Part shown: positions 47,013-56,866 of the stretch, piece by piece | Layout of the letters: each line of letters starts with the position of its first letter | How positions within the stretch are numbered: position 1 is the stretch's first letter | DNA from: Hyalella azteca | Lineage: Eukaryota; Arthropoda; Malacostraca; Amphipoda; Hyalellidae | Direction: 5' to 3' | DNA length: 64,000 bases | NCBI RefSeq assembly: GCF_000764305.2 | Contig: NW_025939230.1 | Span: forward strand, 62,001 to 126,000 | The notes under the pieces: generated by a model | Told to the model about the DNA's origin: nothing | Databases searched by the model: none | The model's input: the letters and a program-made list of their open reading frames with translations, nothing else | Position numbers and translations under genes: made by a program

Positions 47013-47753
47013 ATTAGAAAAATTTTCTTCTTGATTAAAGAAATTTCGTTTTATTGAGAAAAATTGTGATGATGATGGATGTCGTCCTTTTATTCCTATT
47101 TGCATATAATCGTTGTACGATATTTGCCCACGCTATTTCTTAAACTGTCCGCTTTAAAACTCACGGCAAACTATCAATTTTTAATTTGTCCTCGGCAGAG
47201 TTTTCTTTTCATAAAAACAATTTAAACTGTCAGGTTGGTTGTACTTGATTTTACGTTATCCGAGTGGTCAAAGAGGCGCATAGAAAGTTCTCTACTACTA
47301 CTGGCAGTGCGATTTAACAAGGGAAAGATACAAATAAGCTGGTCAACACTTGTATACTTAAGACACCAAATTTCACCCTAATACAGAGCTGGGCACGGTG
47401 GAAATACAGGTTTGCTTGTCGACAGAGATCCTATTCTTTAACAGCTGTTCATGGGACAACAGAAATTTGGCAATACAAATACTACTACATACCCAGGACT
47501 GTAAATCGTACTAGACCAAAGACGTTAAACAAGGGTGGCTAACGGCCCTGCTAGTATCCCAAATTTACACAGATGTACATCACCGGAATCTGTAGAAGCG
47601 GCCAAGGCGAAGCTGAGGGCGGTCTGACTGGTGCCGTTGAGTGCAGTCCACTTTACAGACTCGCAAAATTTCGAAGAGCCGTCGTCGGGGATCCTGAAGC
47701 ACGGCGATGTGCGGGAAGCGTGAGGATGTTACGTGAACTCTTTACGATCGTGG
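47013..47753 (+). repeat. Left arm of a 741-bp inverted repeat
   Basis: Starts ATTAGAAAAATTTTCTTC and ends TTTACGATCGTGG. It is the reverse complement of 48480-49220 with equal length, hence no net indel, and I could find only one difference (GCGTGAGG against GCGGGAGG). Open frames starting at a shared TGTACATCACCGG are mirrored in both arms, and I recognise no protein domain in them. Confidence 0.95.
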
Positions 47754-47853
47754 CTTCGACCGTCGACGAAATCACGGGGGTGAATCGGTTTCTTCGGTGC
47801 AGGATGTTCGCCGATGGCTACGACTAGGGATAGTCTCTTCTGTGCTGGACGTT

Positions 47854-48130
47854 CGTCGATGATTACAATATTCCCGAACGTGAGGCGTACTAAATTCTTC
47901 TCTGATGCGGTAATATGCATACACTATACTCAATAAGATGAGACTTCGTCGATGATTACAAATTCCCGAACGTGAGGCGTACTAAATTCTTCTCTGATGC
48001 GGTAATATACATACAATATACTCAATAAGATGAGACTTCGTCGATGATTACAAATTCCCGAACGTGAGGCGTACTAAATTCTTCTCTGATGCGGTAATAT
48101 ACATACAATATACTGAATAAGATGAGACTT
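47854..48130. repeat. Tandem triplication, 92-93-bp unit
   Basis: CGTCGATGATTACAA starts at 47854, 47947 and 48039. Each copy continues with TTCCCGAACGTGAGGCGTAC, TTCTCTGATGCGGTAATAT and AATAAGATGAGACTTC. The third copy runs straight into D1, because its last words (AATAAGATGAGACTTC) are also the start of D1. Confidence 0.95.
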
Positions 48131-48477
48131 CACCGGAATACTGTCCCTTACACTTCACGTTATCGATACACTGGAGAGTCTCCGCACGAGAACGACACTT
48201 CCTTACTTCCTTCCAGCACGCCGGCTGTTCAACACTGCGCTCTCGCTTCTGCTACTCCGCTTGTTTTATAGTCACGTTCCCTACCCGCGTGCGTGGGCGT
48301 CCTATACCCGTTTTTGAATTTTAAACCGTCGGCTTCTATCAGCCTTCAACGGTTCTATAAATATTAACAATTTTGAGATACTATGAATTGGCGGTTCGAG
48401 CTCCTCCCTCGAAATCCCGAGTTTATGTCTATCATCGATCCCTAATTTTATGTAAAATTTATTCCTATTCCTAATCA
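48123..48477. repeat. Direct repeat D1, LTR-like (TG...CA)
   Basis: A 355-base sequence beginning TGAGACTTCACCGGAAT and ending CCTATTCCTAATCA. It contains TTTTATAG and TCTATAAATATT (TATA-like) and a CpG-rich CCCGCGTGCGTGGGCGTCC. It matches D2 except for isolated substitutions and a duplicated block present only in D2. Confidence 0.9.
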
Positions 48478-48479
48478 TC

Positions 48480-49220
48480 CCACGATCGTAAAGAGTTCAC
48501 GTAACATCCTCCCGCTTCCCGCACATCGCCGTGCTTCAGGATCCCCGACGACGGCTCTTCGAAATTTTGCGAGTCTGTAAAGTGGACTGCACTCAACGGC
48601 ACCAGTCAGACCGCCCTCAGCTTCGCCTTGGCCGCTTCTACAGATTCCGGTGATGTACATCTGTGTAAATTTGGGATACTAGCAGGGCCGTTAGCCACCC
48701 TTGTTTAACGTCTTTGGTCTAGTACGATTTACAGTCCTGGGTATGTAGTAGTATTTGTATTGCCAAATTTCTGTTGTCCCATGAACAGCTGTTAAAGAAT
48801 AGGATCTCTGTCGACAAGCAAACCTGTATTTCCACCGTGCCCAGCTCTGTATTAGGGTGAAATTTGGTGTCTTAAGTATACAAGTGTTGACCAGCTTATT
48901 TGTATCTTTCCCTTGTTAAATCGCACTGCCAGTAGTAGTAGAGAACTTTCTATGCGCCTCTTTGACCACTCGGATAACGTAAAATCAAGTACAACCAACC
49001 TGACAGTTTAAATTGTTTTTATGAAAAGAAAACTCTGCCGAGGACAAATTAAAAATTGATAGTTTGCCGTGAGTTTTAAAGCGGACAGTTTAAGAAATAG
49101 CGTGGGCAAATATCGTACAACGATTATATGCAAATAGGAATAAAAGGACGACATCCATCATCATCACAATTTTTCTCAATAAAACGAAATTTCTTTAATC
49201 AAGAAGAAAATTTTTCTAAT
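48480..49220 (-). repeat. Right arm of the 741-bp inverted repeat
   Basis: It starts CCACGATCGTAAAG and ends AAGAAAATTTTTCTAAT, the exact mirror of the left arm apart from one base. It is sandwiched between D1 and D2, occupying the place that the internal region of an LTR element would take. The spacer to the left arm is 726 bases. Confidence 0.95.
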
Positions 49221-49224
49221 AAGA

Positions 49225-49632
49225 TGAGACTTCACCGGAATGCTGTCCCTTACACTTCACGTTATCGATACACTAGAGAGTCTCCGCACGAGAACGACAC
49301 TTCCTTACTTCCTTCCAGCACGCCGGCTGTTCAACACTGCGCTCCCGCTTCTGCTACTCCGCTTGTTTTATAGTCACGTTCCCTACCCGCGTGCGTGGGC
49401 GTCCTATACCCGCTTTTGAATTTTAAACCGTCGGCTTCTATCAGCCTTCAACGGTTCTATAAATATTAACAATTTTGAGATACTATGAATTGCTATACTA
49501 ATAGTAACAATTTTGAGATACTGTGAATTTCTATACTAATCCTGGGCGGTTCGAGCTCCTCCCTCGAAATCCCGAGTTTATGTCTATCATCAATCCCTAA
49601 TTTTATGTAAAATTTATTCCTATTCCTAATCA
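49225..49632. repeat. Direct repeat D2, LTR-like (TG...CA), with internal duplication
   Basis: It has the same ends as D1 but is about 53 bases longer. AACAATTTTGAGATACTRTG occurs twice (about 49469 and 49507), each followed by CTATACTAAT, where D1 has it once. Either D2 gained a tandem duplication or D1 lost one. Other differences are single bases. Confidence 0.9.
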
Positions 49633-49880
49633 CACGTAGCCGCCGATTTGTTTTCGGTAATTAGTGGGTTTAGCTTGGAAAGCCGCCAGTGATTGGCTGA
49701 CGGAGTTACGAACGCGTAACTATTTTTTATAACTCAGCCCCGAACTAAACTTACTTCTAGTACTGGCCACCAATTGCGGTTTTACTCATAGAAAATACAA
49801 AGTTTTTGCATTTATATTTATTTCGTTGGTAATCTTTAGTTGTATTCAATAGTTGGCGCCAGCTAGTATCTAAAACGTGA
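49633..49880. promoter_or_regulatory. GC-richer flank with CCAAT-type boxes (weak promoter candidate)
   Basis: Immediately beyond the compound element lie GTAGCCGCCGATTTG, an inverted CCAAT box (GTGATTGGCTGACGG), CCACCAATTGCGG and TTTTTTATAACTC. TTGGCGCCA occurs at about 49852. No open frame follows convincingly, so a promoter role is only a possibility. Confidence 0.2.
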
Positions 49881-51130
49881 ATAAATAACCCCAAAAAATG
49901 TTTATAAACTCAAATACGGAAATCACTAGAATTAAATGTAACATTTGTCATTACACAGAGATGCTCAATGAATAATTTTGATATTTACTAATCTCTACAG
50001 CCTTCCTCCAAGACCAAATAAAAGCTTCCTTCTTGGACACAAATTATAACAGATATAATGATGCGCTGCACAACACGAATGCAAGCTTGCATGGCTCCAC
50101 CTGTATGAAATTAGCCTACATATTATTCTTGCAAATCGCTGATCTAATCATTTTACTAAAATTATGCACAGTGTTTTTTCATTACGAGCAATAATTGAAG
50201 AATTATTATTAAATTATACATTATTTTATTATTATTTGCGTAAAACAACTTTGGTTCAAATATTATAATGAAGTTAGGAAATAAAATTAAGTGCGCATGT
50301 CAAAATGGAAAGAATTTAACTCGTTTTTTTTTTCAAGTCAAAGTTGACTGCCTGTCCAATAACGGCCCGACTCGAGCGCCAGAGGCAGATATCGGCCATG
50401 GAAATTATTCTCGATGCTGCAAGAAGCGGAAGTTATAGAAGCTGCAACGGGTTAGGAGGAAATATTCAAGGCATTTCTGCATGAAATTCTGAAACCTTTT
50501 CTATAACTTTTTATAAACCCATAACCATAAGCATTATTTTGGTTCAATGTGTAAACACATTTCGAACGAACGATCGTTCCGCAAGAATTCGGTGAAAATG
50601 CAATAGGTATTACAAATTCCGTATTCATGCGGAAACTGAATCTTTCAAATTTATCAATAGGTATCGGTCGCAAGAAAATAGAAAGGTATCTATTTATTAA
50701 GACGATGTGATATTAAAATTTTGATGCAATTAAATATTTTAACAGTTATCATTGTCTCTGAGCAGATCAGAAACAATTCCACGATCAAAATTTTTTCCGC
50801 TGGTCGTTGTGCAATTGACCGATACAGGCGAACTAAATGCGAAAAATTTTTCCCGTAAAGTAAACTTGAAAATGCATCCTCAAAAACCCAGCGATTTTTC
50901 GAATTCTGTGCTCCGGAAACCAACTGTAGGGAACGCGCGTCAATTTTTTATCAAAATCCCGCCTGTTGAATTAAAACCAACGCAAATCAATTCATCTCTA
51001 GAGGTTGAGAGCGATGGATAAAGCCTCAAGTTTAGATTTGATTAAAGTAGTTGATTGAGAATTTATATATTCTTAATTATATATTCTATATATTCTTAAT
51101 TTTAATTACAAATTCAGAAAAATGAATTGC
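49881..51130. other. AT-rich non-coding stretch
   Basis: No gene is supported. A plus frame at 50752-51021 (89 codons, TTG at its limit) carries no motif. Confidence 0.45.
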
Positions 51131-52420
51131 TCATTCTGTACAAACAGTGACACACTCCCTGCACGTAGCACTGATAATACACTTACGCCGAGCCAAGCAG
51201 TCTGTGCGGCACATACGACAGTGACAAGTGAATCTCTATTTCGACAAAGTCTCACTCATTTTGATGAGTGCAAATGAGCATGCCTTGTAAACGCCTAGCT
51301 ACACAGAAAACTGAACGGTTGTATTGTCAAACTATTATCACTCTTTCTCACCCAGGGCACGAGCTGCGAGCGAACGTAGCACTGATACGATTTTTTGCCG
51401 AGCCAATCTGGGTCAGGATGACCCACACTGTGGCAAAAATGCCCCAAGATTTCATTATTCAATATTAAAGCCTCACTAATTTGTCTCAGATGAGAAACAC
51501 AGTGTGACTGAGATCCACCCACCCGAATATAGTGTGGGCATGTACAGTGTAGACTGTAGAGCATGTGCGGACACAGTTAGTGTAGGCTATTTTTGCGGAC
51601 ATAATATCAGTGATAGGGCATTTGTAGCTACAGATTTAATATCCTCTTGAAGCACTTATTCACTCAATGATTTACTCCTCTTGAATCACTTTTGCATATC
51701 TTGTACTAAGATGTGCTTCATAGAGTAACATATCTCCCACCACAAACCCTTATAGAGCGTGGGGTAATGTGCTGCTACTGAGTATACTGTATAAATCTTA
51801 ACAGATCAAGGCTCAGTGTAGTGCCATGTTTCGCCACAGTGTAACCCGTACTACCCACACCGGCCCAATGTACAGTGTATAGCTCATCGTAAGCTAATCT
51901 CCCAATAACAGGCCCATGTCCTGTACGGAGCACATAATTCATGCGGACGTGACACTGAAGAATTAAACTTGGCAACATCAGAGGCAGCAAATTTTCCGGC
52001 ATTACAGCAGCAGCTGCGAGTTCACCTCGCCTGCATCTGTTCAGAGTCGATTGCGTTGTATGAATGATCTTGGATTAGAAAAACCGGTAGTGTTGGATCA
52101 TGTTAAGTAATGAAAGAAGGTACCATGAAGCAATACTATTGTGTACCATGAACGACTAGAACTGTAACGTGTATAGTATAAAATAAAGTACCGTGTGTGA
52201 ATAATATTTCGCACCAAAAAAGATCAGAAATGTATCGGATGAACGATTAAAATGAGGTACAATATGTGGATGGTATTAGCAGCACATACGAATAAAATTG
52301 GAAAAATCAAACTAATAAAATGAGGTACCTTGGGCGTTTGGGTACCATCAATAATTGCTATTGGGTACAGTGAACTAATAAAACAAGCCAACATGTGCGT
52401 TAGGTGAGAAGAACGAATGG
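51131..52420. repeat. Very old degenerate repeats (GTAGCACTGATA / CAGTGTA / GGTACC words)
   Basis: CGTAGCACTGATA followed 16-20 bases later by GCCGAGCCAA occurs at about 51165 and 51377. CAGTGTA recurs at 51545, 51812, 51836 and 51872. From 52120 to 52400 words of the form AAAATGAGGTAC or GGTACC recur every 60-80 bases. Each set looks like the faint trace of a tandem array, with copies too decayed for a firm unit. Confidence 0.4.
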
Positions 52421-53021
52421 GGGAATGAACGAAATGAAATATTGTTACGGGGCCAGTACCAACTGGGCGTAACGCGAGACTATCCTATCCGCAATAACCA
52501 AGCCACGGTTCGTCGTACTTCTTGCGACCCAACGTCAATAGGGGAATAAAGACGACAGCACATTACACTTTCCTTTGACAATGCAAGGCACAACAGTGAA
52601 TGAGAGTGTGAGTCATGTCTCGACTTCGGAGGTCTCTCTGCATGAGAGATCAAACTAATTAGCGACAGTTTCTTCAAATACTTAATTACTAAATACACAC
52701 AATAAAACTTTATAAGATTTCTTATCACCTGAAATCCCTAGACCAGTGCAAACTATTTTTACTTGGATAAACATTCAAGGTTAGGTCATAAAAGACAAAG
52801 GTATTAATCCTTCAAATATAAGGTGATCAAGTACACACCTGTTCACCGTGGTGGCGCAGAACGAATGATCCTATAGAGCTACAACTATTCCGCAACACAG
52901 AGCGGATCCGGCAACATCGCACTGAAGTCTAAAGTCATTTTATTAGAAAAATATCAATGTAAAATACATCTATAACAGTTGCATTTCCGTCCTCTACAAT
53001 ATAAGACACGCCAAAAAATGA
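52421..53021. other. Non-coding stretch
   Basis: A slightly GC-richer segment at 52440-52650 has no recognisable content. No gene is supported. Confidence 0.45.
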
Positions 53022-53275
53022 TATTGGACACGATTAAGAATGCTATTGGAAACGTTAAAAATATAGCATTTGAAACGAAGAAAAAACATCATAGAATTCT
53101 TCTAGGAAATTGGCTTGTGTACGTCAAGGAATTAACATTATATTTATCAAAACAAAAGCATTAGATACGTGAAAGGAAATGAAATTGGACACGTCAAAGA
53201 AACATTTTTCTCTTTCGTCGGAGGAACAGAGTAGGAAACGGCAGAGGAATGGTATAGGATATGACGGAGGAGTAT
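53022..53275. repeat. Decayed 23-24-bp tandem array
   Basis: Words of the form TTGGAAACGTCAAAGAA recur at about 53022, 53046, 53070, 53161, 53184, 53231 and 53253, with weaker copies between. Spacings are 22-24 bases or about twice that. Because 24 bases is eight codons, the overlapping plus frame shows a faint eight-residue periodicity. This is an old array rather than a gene. Confidence 0.65.
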
Positions 53276-54199
53276 TTTTGAATGAACACAAATATTAAGA
53301 TCACTCGTTTGCCTGAATAGCAAATTATCTAGGAATTCATAATCAAAAGAAATGTCGGAAAAAATCGTCATATTTTTTGGAAAATGTTCCAGATTTCAAC
53401 TCAATCGAACGTATGCTTTATAAGCTCAATTGAAATTTGCAGAGCAGAAATCAAAACCTAATATGACATAAAATAATCATGTTTTTACAATTTCAAGTGC
53501 ATATGAACAAAGGGCGGGTTTAGAAGTAGAAGCTCGAATGAAAAATTTAATAGGATTATATAAGATCGATGTCATCAGGTTCAGAAGACGAAATTAAAAT
53601 CCTGGAGTCACTTTCGGATGCCGCGATACAGCAAAAAGCGCACAGCCAAATGGAGTGGGTGTTTCTCGTTCGATAACTCCTTTTGCTAAGCCCCACCAAT
53701 ATAAAACATAAATTAGGTGACATTTTACTTATATGTGCACTGCGCAAAATGTATTTCTAGGTACTCGGGACGATCGCGTGCAGAGATATTCATGTTGCAA
53801 ATGCAATCAATATGGAATGCTGAAATTATTATATTTAGAAGTTAATAACCTACCCAGCGAGAATTTTATATCGTCATTTCGATACAAAGAATAATCGAAC
53901 CATCATGATTTCCACGCATGTTAACCGAAATAATAGAAAACCGAAAGACTTAATAAAAATTTCTACCCTTCGTAATTATTTAAAATGCCCAAAACTTCAT
54001 GTTTCTCTTCAAAATGATAACCGCCTCATCGCTTGCCTGTCAATATAGTAGCTGCTCGCCGTGAAATCTTTTTATTTAGAGCAGGCGGGTTTGAAATTCA
54101 TTATACGATCTTATATTGACAAAATGTAAAATATCTATCATTGAAAATAGCCACTTTGTTAAATAAAAACTATGTTTTTACAAAACTCGTAAAGTACAA
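53276..54199. other. AT-rich non-coding stretch
   Basis: I see nothing supportable in this stretch. Confidence 0.45.
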
Positions 54200-54523
54200 A
54201 AACTTGTTGAGGACTTTAGAGCCGTAGGGCTGGAGGTAAACCAGGGGAAGTGTGAACTGATCATACTGAACCATTCGAGGGAGGAAGAGCTCGAGACTGA
54301 GGAGATGTTTCGGGGGGTGTTGCCAACAATGAAAGTTGTTCACGCCCATAAATCACCTATACTGGGTGCCCCACTCCACGAGGAGGGCGTCTCCGCCGTT
54401 ATCCGGGAGAAGCGGGAGGGCAAGAAAAGTTCGACGTGGGCCCGCTCCTCGCTCGCGTCACAGCTCAGTGACCCTCGGAGTCGGTGTAGGCCACCATCAG
54501 AGGCGTTAAGGTCGGGGCCCTGA
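54200..54523 (+). pseudogene. Non-LTR (LINE-type) reverse transcriptase fragment
   Basis: One frame from 54200 to the TGA at 54521 reads LVEDFRAVGLEVNQGKCEL, then a spacer, then SPILGAPLHEEGVSAVIREK. The GLxxNxxKCE segment and the downstream LLGAPL-like segment with a Gly-Val are typical of the region C-terminal to the catalytic box in non-LTR reverse transcriptases. The catalytic YADD part and everything 5' of it are missing, consistent with the usual 5' truncation. After REKREG the similarity seems to end in a Ser/Arg-rich tail, probably a frameshift or deletion. The block is GC-rich against AT-rich flanks, and AATTAATAAAATC with a T-run follows. Confidence 0.7.
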
Positions 54524-56036
54524 TCATTGACATGAAACCATTCCCTGTTTTTAATTAATAAAATCAATTCCTTTTTTTGTTGGAATGGTGAGTGTGGGAG
54601 GCCTTTAAAAAAAACTATGTTAGAGAATTGAGCTGAAAGTCAATTATATATTTTCTTCGAGGTAAGTAATTTTCTATATGTATGCAAAGTCAGGCTTCTT
54701 TTGCTGAGTGGTAGCCGCATGTTATATTAAATAATTTTTCGATTTCTCTTTGGGAAATATTTAAAATATTTCAGTTGAGTACAAAGTGCGAGAATGTAAT
54801 AACGAGAAATTATTGCGAGAATGTAATAACGACATTTGTTGGCAGGCACAGAATGTGGAAAATATAATCTAATATCAATATTTATACCAACAAATTTCTG
54901 GACTCAGTTTCGACAATTTAGCCTTCGAAGAAATCCAAATATCTCTCCGAAGTAAGAAATGAATGAGAGATCGTCCTATGAAAAGTTGGCTGTAATTTGA
55001 ATACGCATGAGTCACATGGAAACTTGACTATCCTTGCAACATTTGCATCATTTAGCAATTTATAAATTTTAATTACTATTTTCACATTGATCCTTTGGCA
55101 TTGCAATACCTTTTCCTTTGATTTATATTTAATCATTTTTTAATTATTTTTATGAAGCTGGCAAATCTTTACCAAAGTTAGCAAATAACGTTGCAGTAGC
55201 AGAGTATTGAGTGAAGATATTCACTTTGAATGGCGGTGAGCGATTCTGATCCGCAAAAGAGCGGCCAGGATCAGCGCTAAGTCCTACAAACGCTGCCAAA
55301 CAAAGACAACGACTCGTGCGCGGCTCTTGTTAACTTTTCTATGGCTTTTTGAGACTCGATTCTATCCTCTAAATCCGGCAGCGAGGCTCGGCTCAGAATC
55401 CACCCTGGCACACTCTGTAGCCGAGTTGACACTCCATATGGAAGGAAATCATTTGCTTTAATAATGAAAGTTTCGAGCAGGCAGTCTAATTTTCTGGAAT
55501 CATTTTCCTTTGCTCGAAACTGAAAAACAAAGTTTGATAAAAAATGACAGTGATTTTAGATATTTTTCCTCATAGAGTTACTTCTAGTAAGAGATACAAA
55601 ACTACTACCTATCAACCTATCAGAAGCGCAGTAAAAGTCTATTAAATTAAATTTTTTTTTCGTAATTTTTTTGTGTCGATACAAAACGTTGTTGTTCCAT
55701 GAAATATCATCTTCGACTTAAGGCTAGTAATATTTTTCGCGTAATAAAGAATCAAATAAATTATAAATGAAGTTTGATAATTTTTTGACGCCATCATTCA
55801 TTGACGGATGCTTTGATGTTCATAGTTTGAGTGAAAGTTAGGGCAAGTCAAGCTTTAAATGAAGCGTTATTGCATTAATTTTTAAATTTAATACTTTATT
55901 TCGAAGGCATTAACTGAAATAGAAAGGCGAAATTATCTCGAGAATTGTACAACATTTTTCGAAATTAGCAAGTTGAATTAAATAAGCCTCTCAAGTAAAG
56001 TTTAGATAAAAAGTAATCTATGTCTCGTTTATCGGT
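54524..56036. other. AT-rich non-coding stretch
   Basis: A GAGAATGTAATAACGA word is duplicated at about 54788-54834. A GC-richer patch at 55230-55430 is without motif. No gene is supported. Confidence 0.45.
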
Positions 56037-56098
56037 TGTTCTTTTCAATGGGATAAAAAGTTGTTCTTTTCAATGGGATAAAAAGTTGTTCTTATATG
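56037..56098. repeat. 25-bp tandem duplication, about 2.4 copies
   Basis: GTTGTTCTTTTCAATGGGAT plus AAAAA occurs twice in exact tandem, followed by a partial third copy (GTTGTTCTTA). The exact identity suggests a recent slippage event. Confidence 0.93.
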
Positions 56099-56467
56099 AC
56101 TCAATAACAATAAAAAAAAGTGCCAAGAACATTTCTAAAAAAATTCAGATTATCATGGATCGACAGAGACAAATCTAAAAAATTCCTCCGATTAATAAAG
56201 TCTCGAGTATTAATCGGTTAAAACTATACAATTAATAGTCTTGACGTAGCGATCTTTTGAAAGATAATAACACAATTCAAAAGAATGGAGAAATAGAATT
56301 CACATTCCCTTCCTTAGTAATTCTTTATCAAATGTAGCTTGGCGGAATGTCGTAACATAGCTGACCTTGCGACATAAAATCCTACGCCGGAGGAAGGACG
56401 CAATTTTTGTTCCGGCTAATTTCCGGTGAGGAACATTAAAGCGACCTGAAGCGGAGGAGTGAAACTC

Positions 56468-56706
56468 GCGACAGCAGGGATGAAACTAGACACTTGTGAG
56501 CAAATTATCGCTTATTGCGACTGCAGTGATGGAATTAAACAGTTGTGTGCAAATTATTCCTTATTGTGACAACAGTGACTGAAATAGATAATTGTAGCAA
56601 AAATATTACAAGTATTTGTTACTACATCAGGCATGGAATTTACACAAATTTTTCCTTATTGCGATTTCATGGATAAAATTAGAGTAGAATAATTATTGCA
56701 GGCATG
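56468..56706. repeat. Decayed 49-bp tandem array, about 5 copies
   Basis: Units beginning GYGACNGCAGTGATGGAATT and containing AACAGTTGTGNGCAAATTAT, CCTTATT start at about 56468, 56517, 56566, 56616 and 56661 (steps 49, 49, 50, 45). The first three copies align well and the last two are weak. Confidence 0.8.
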
Positions 56707-56842
56707 GCGATATCGTCTTAGATAACTGTGCAAAATATCTCCCACTTGCTTCATCTTAGCCCGGTGGTTTAGATCAGCAAGATTTGAGCAGCGAGTTGGA
56801 CGTTTGAAACCCACAACTGGTTGTGAAATTCTGGTCGACATC

Positions 56843-56866
56843 GGCGAGGTGGCCGAGTGGTAGAGA
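56843..56866 (+). other. tRNA-Ser/Leu-like A-box fragment
   Basis: GGCGAGGTGGCCGAGTGGTA matches the 5' acceptor strand and D-arm of class II tRNAs (Ser or Leu), with a perfect A-box (TGGCCGAGTGG). No variable arm or B-box follows, so this is a tRNA fragment or a SINE head and not a working tRNA gene. Confidence 0.5.

Larger units (their letters stand above)
47011..49632. mobile_element. Compound palindromic element (TG...CA termini, flanked by CACG)
   Basis: The unit starts TGATTAG at 47011 and ends CTAATCA at 49632, and is flanked directly by CACG on both sides (47007-47010 and 49633-49636). The order inside is arm A (47013-47753), a 92-bp triplication, direct repeat D1 (48123-48477), arm A reversed (48480-49220), then direct repeat D2 (49225-49632). 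D1 and D2 both start TGAGACTTCACC and end CCTAATCA, as LTRs do. I find no primer-binding site or coding domain. It could be a rearranged, non-autonomous LTR element, a foldback-type element, or partly an assembly artefact. Confidence 0.7.

Noticed and set aside
47573..47827. Frame beginning at a TGTACATCACCGG word, present in both inverted arms, as a possible transposon protein
   Set aside because: The two copies exist only because the arms are mirrored. The reading frame is short, shows no conserved domain, and ends differently in each arm.
47011..49632. Polinton/Maverick identification based on long inverted repeats and a possible 6-bp duplication
   Set aside because: None of the Polinton genes (DNA polymerase B, integrase, ATPase, capsid) is present, the right arm is internal to D2, and the TG...CA reading gives a 4-bp duplication, so the class remains open.
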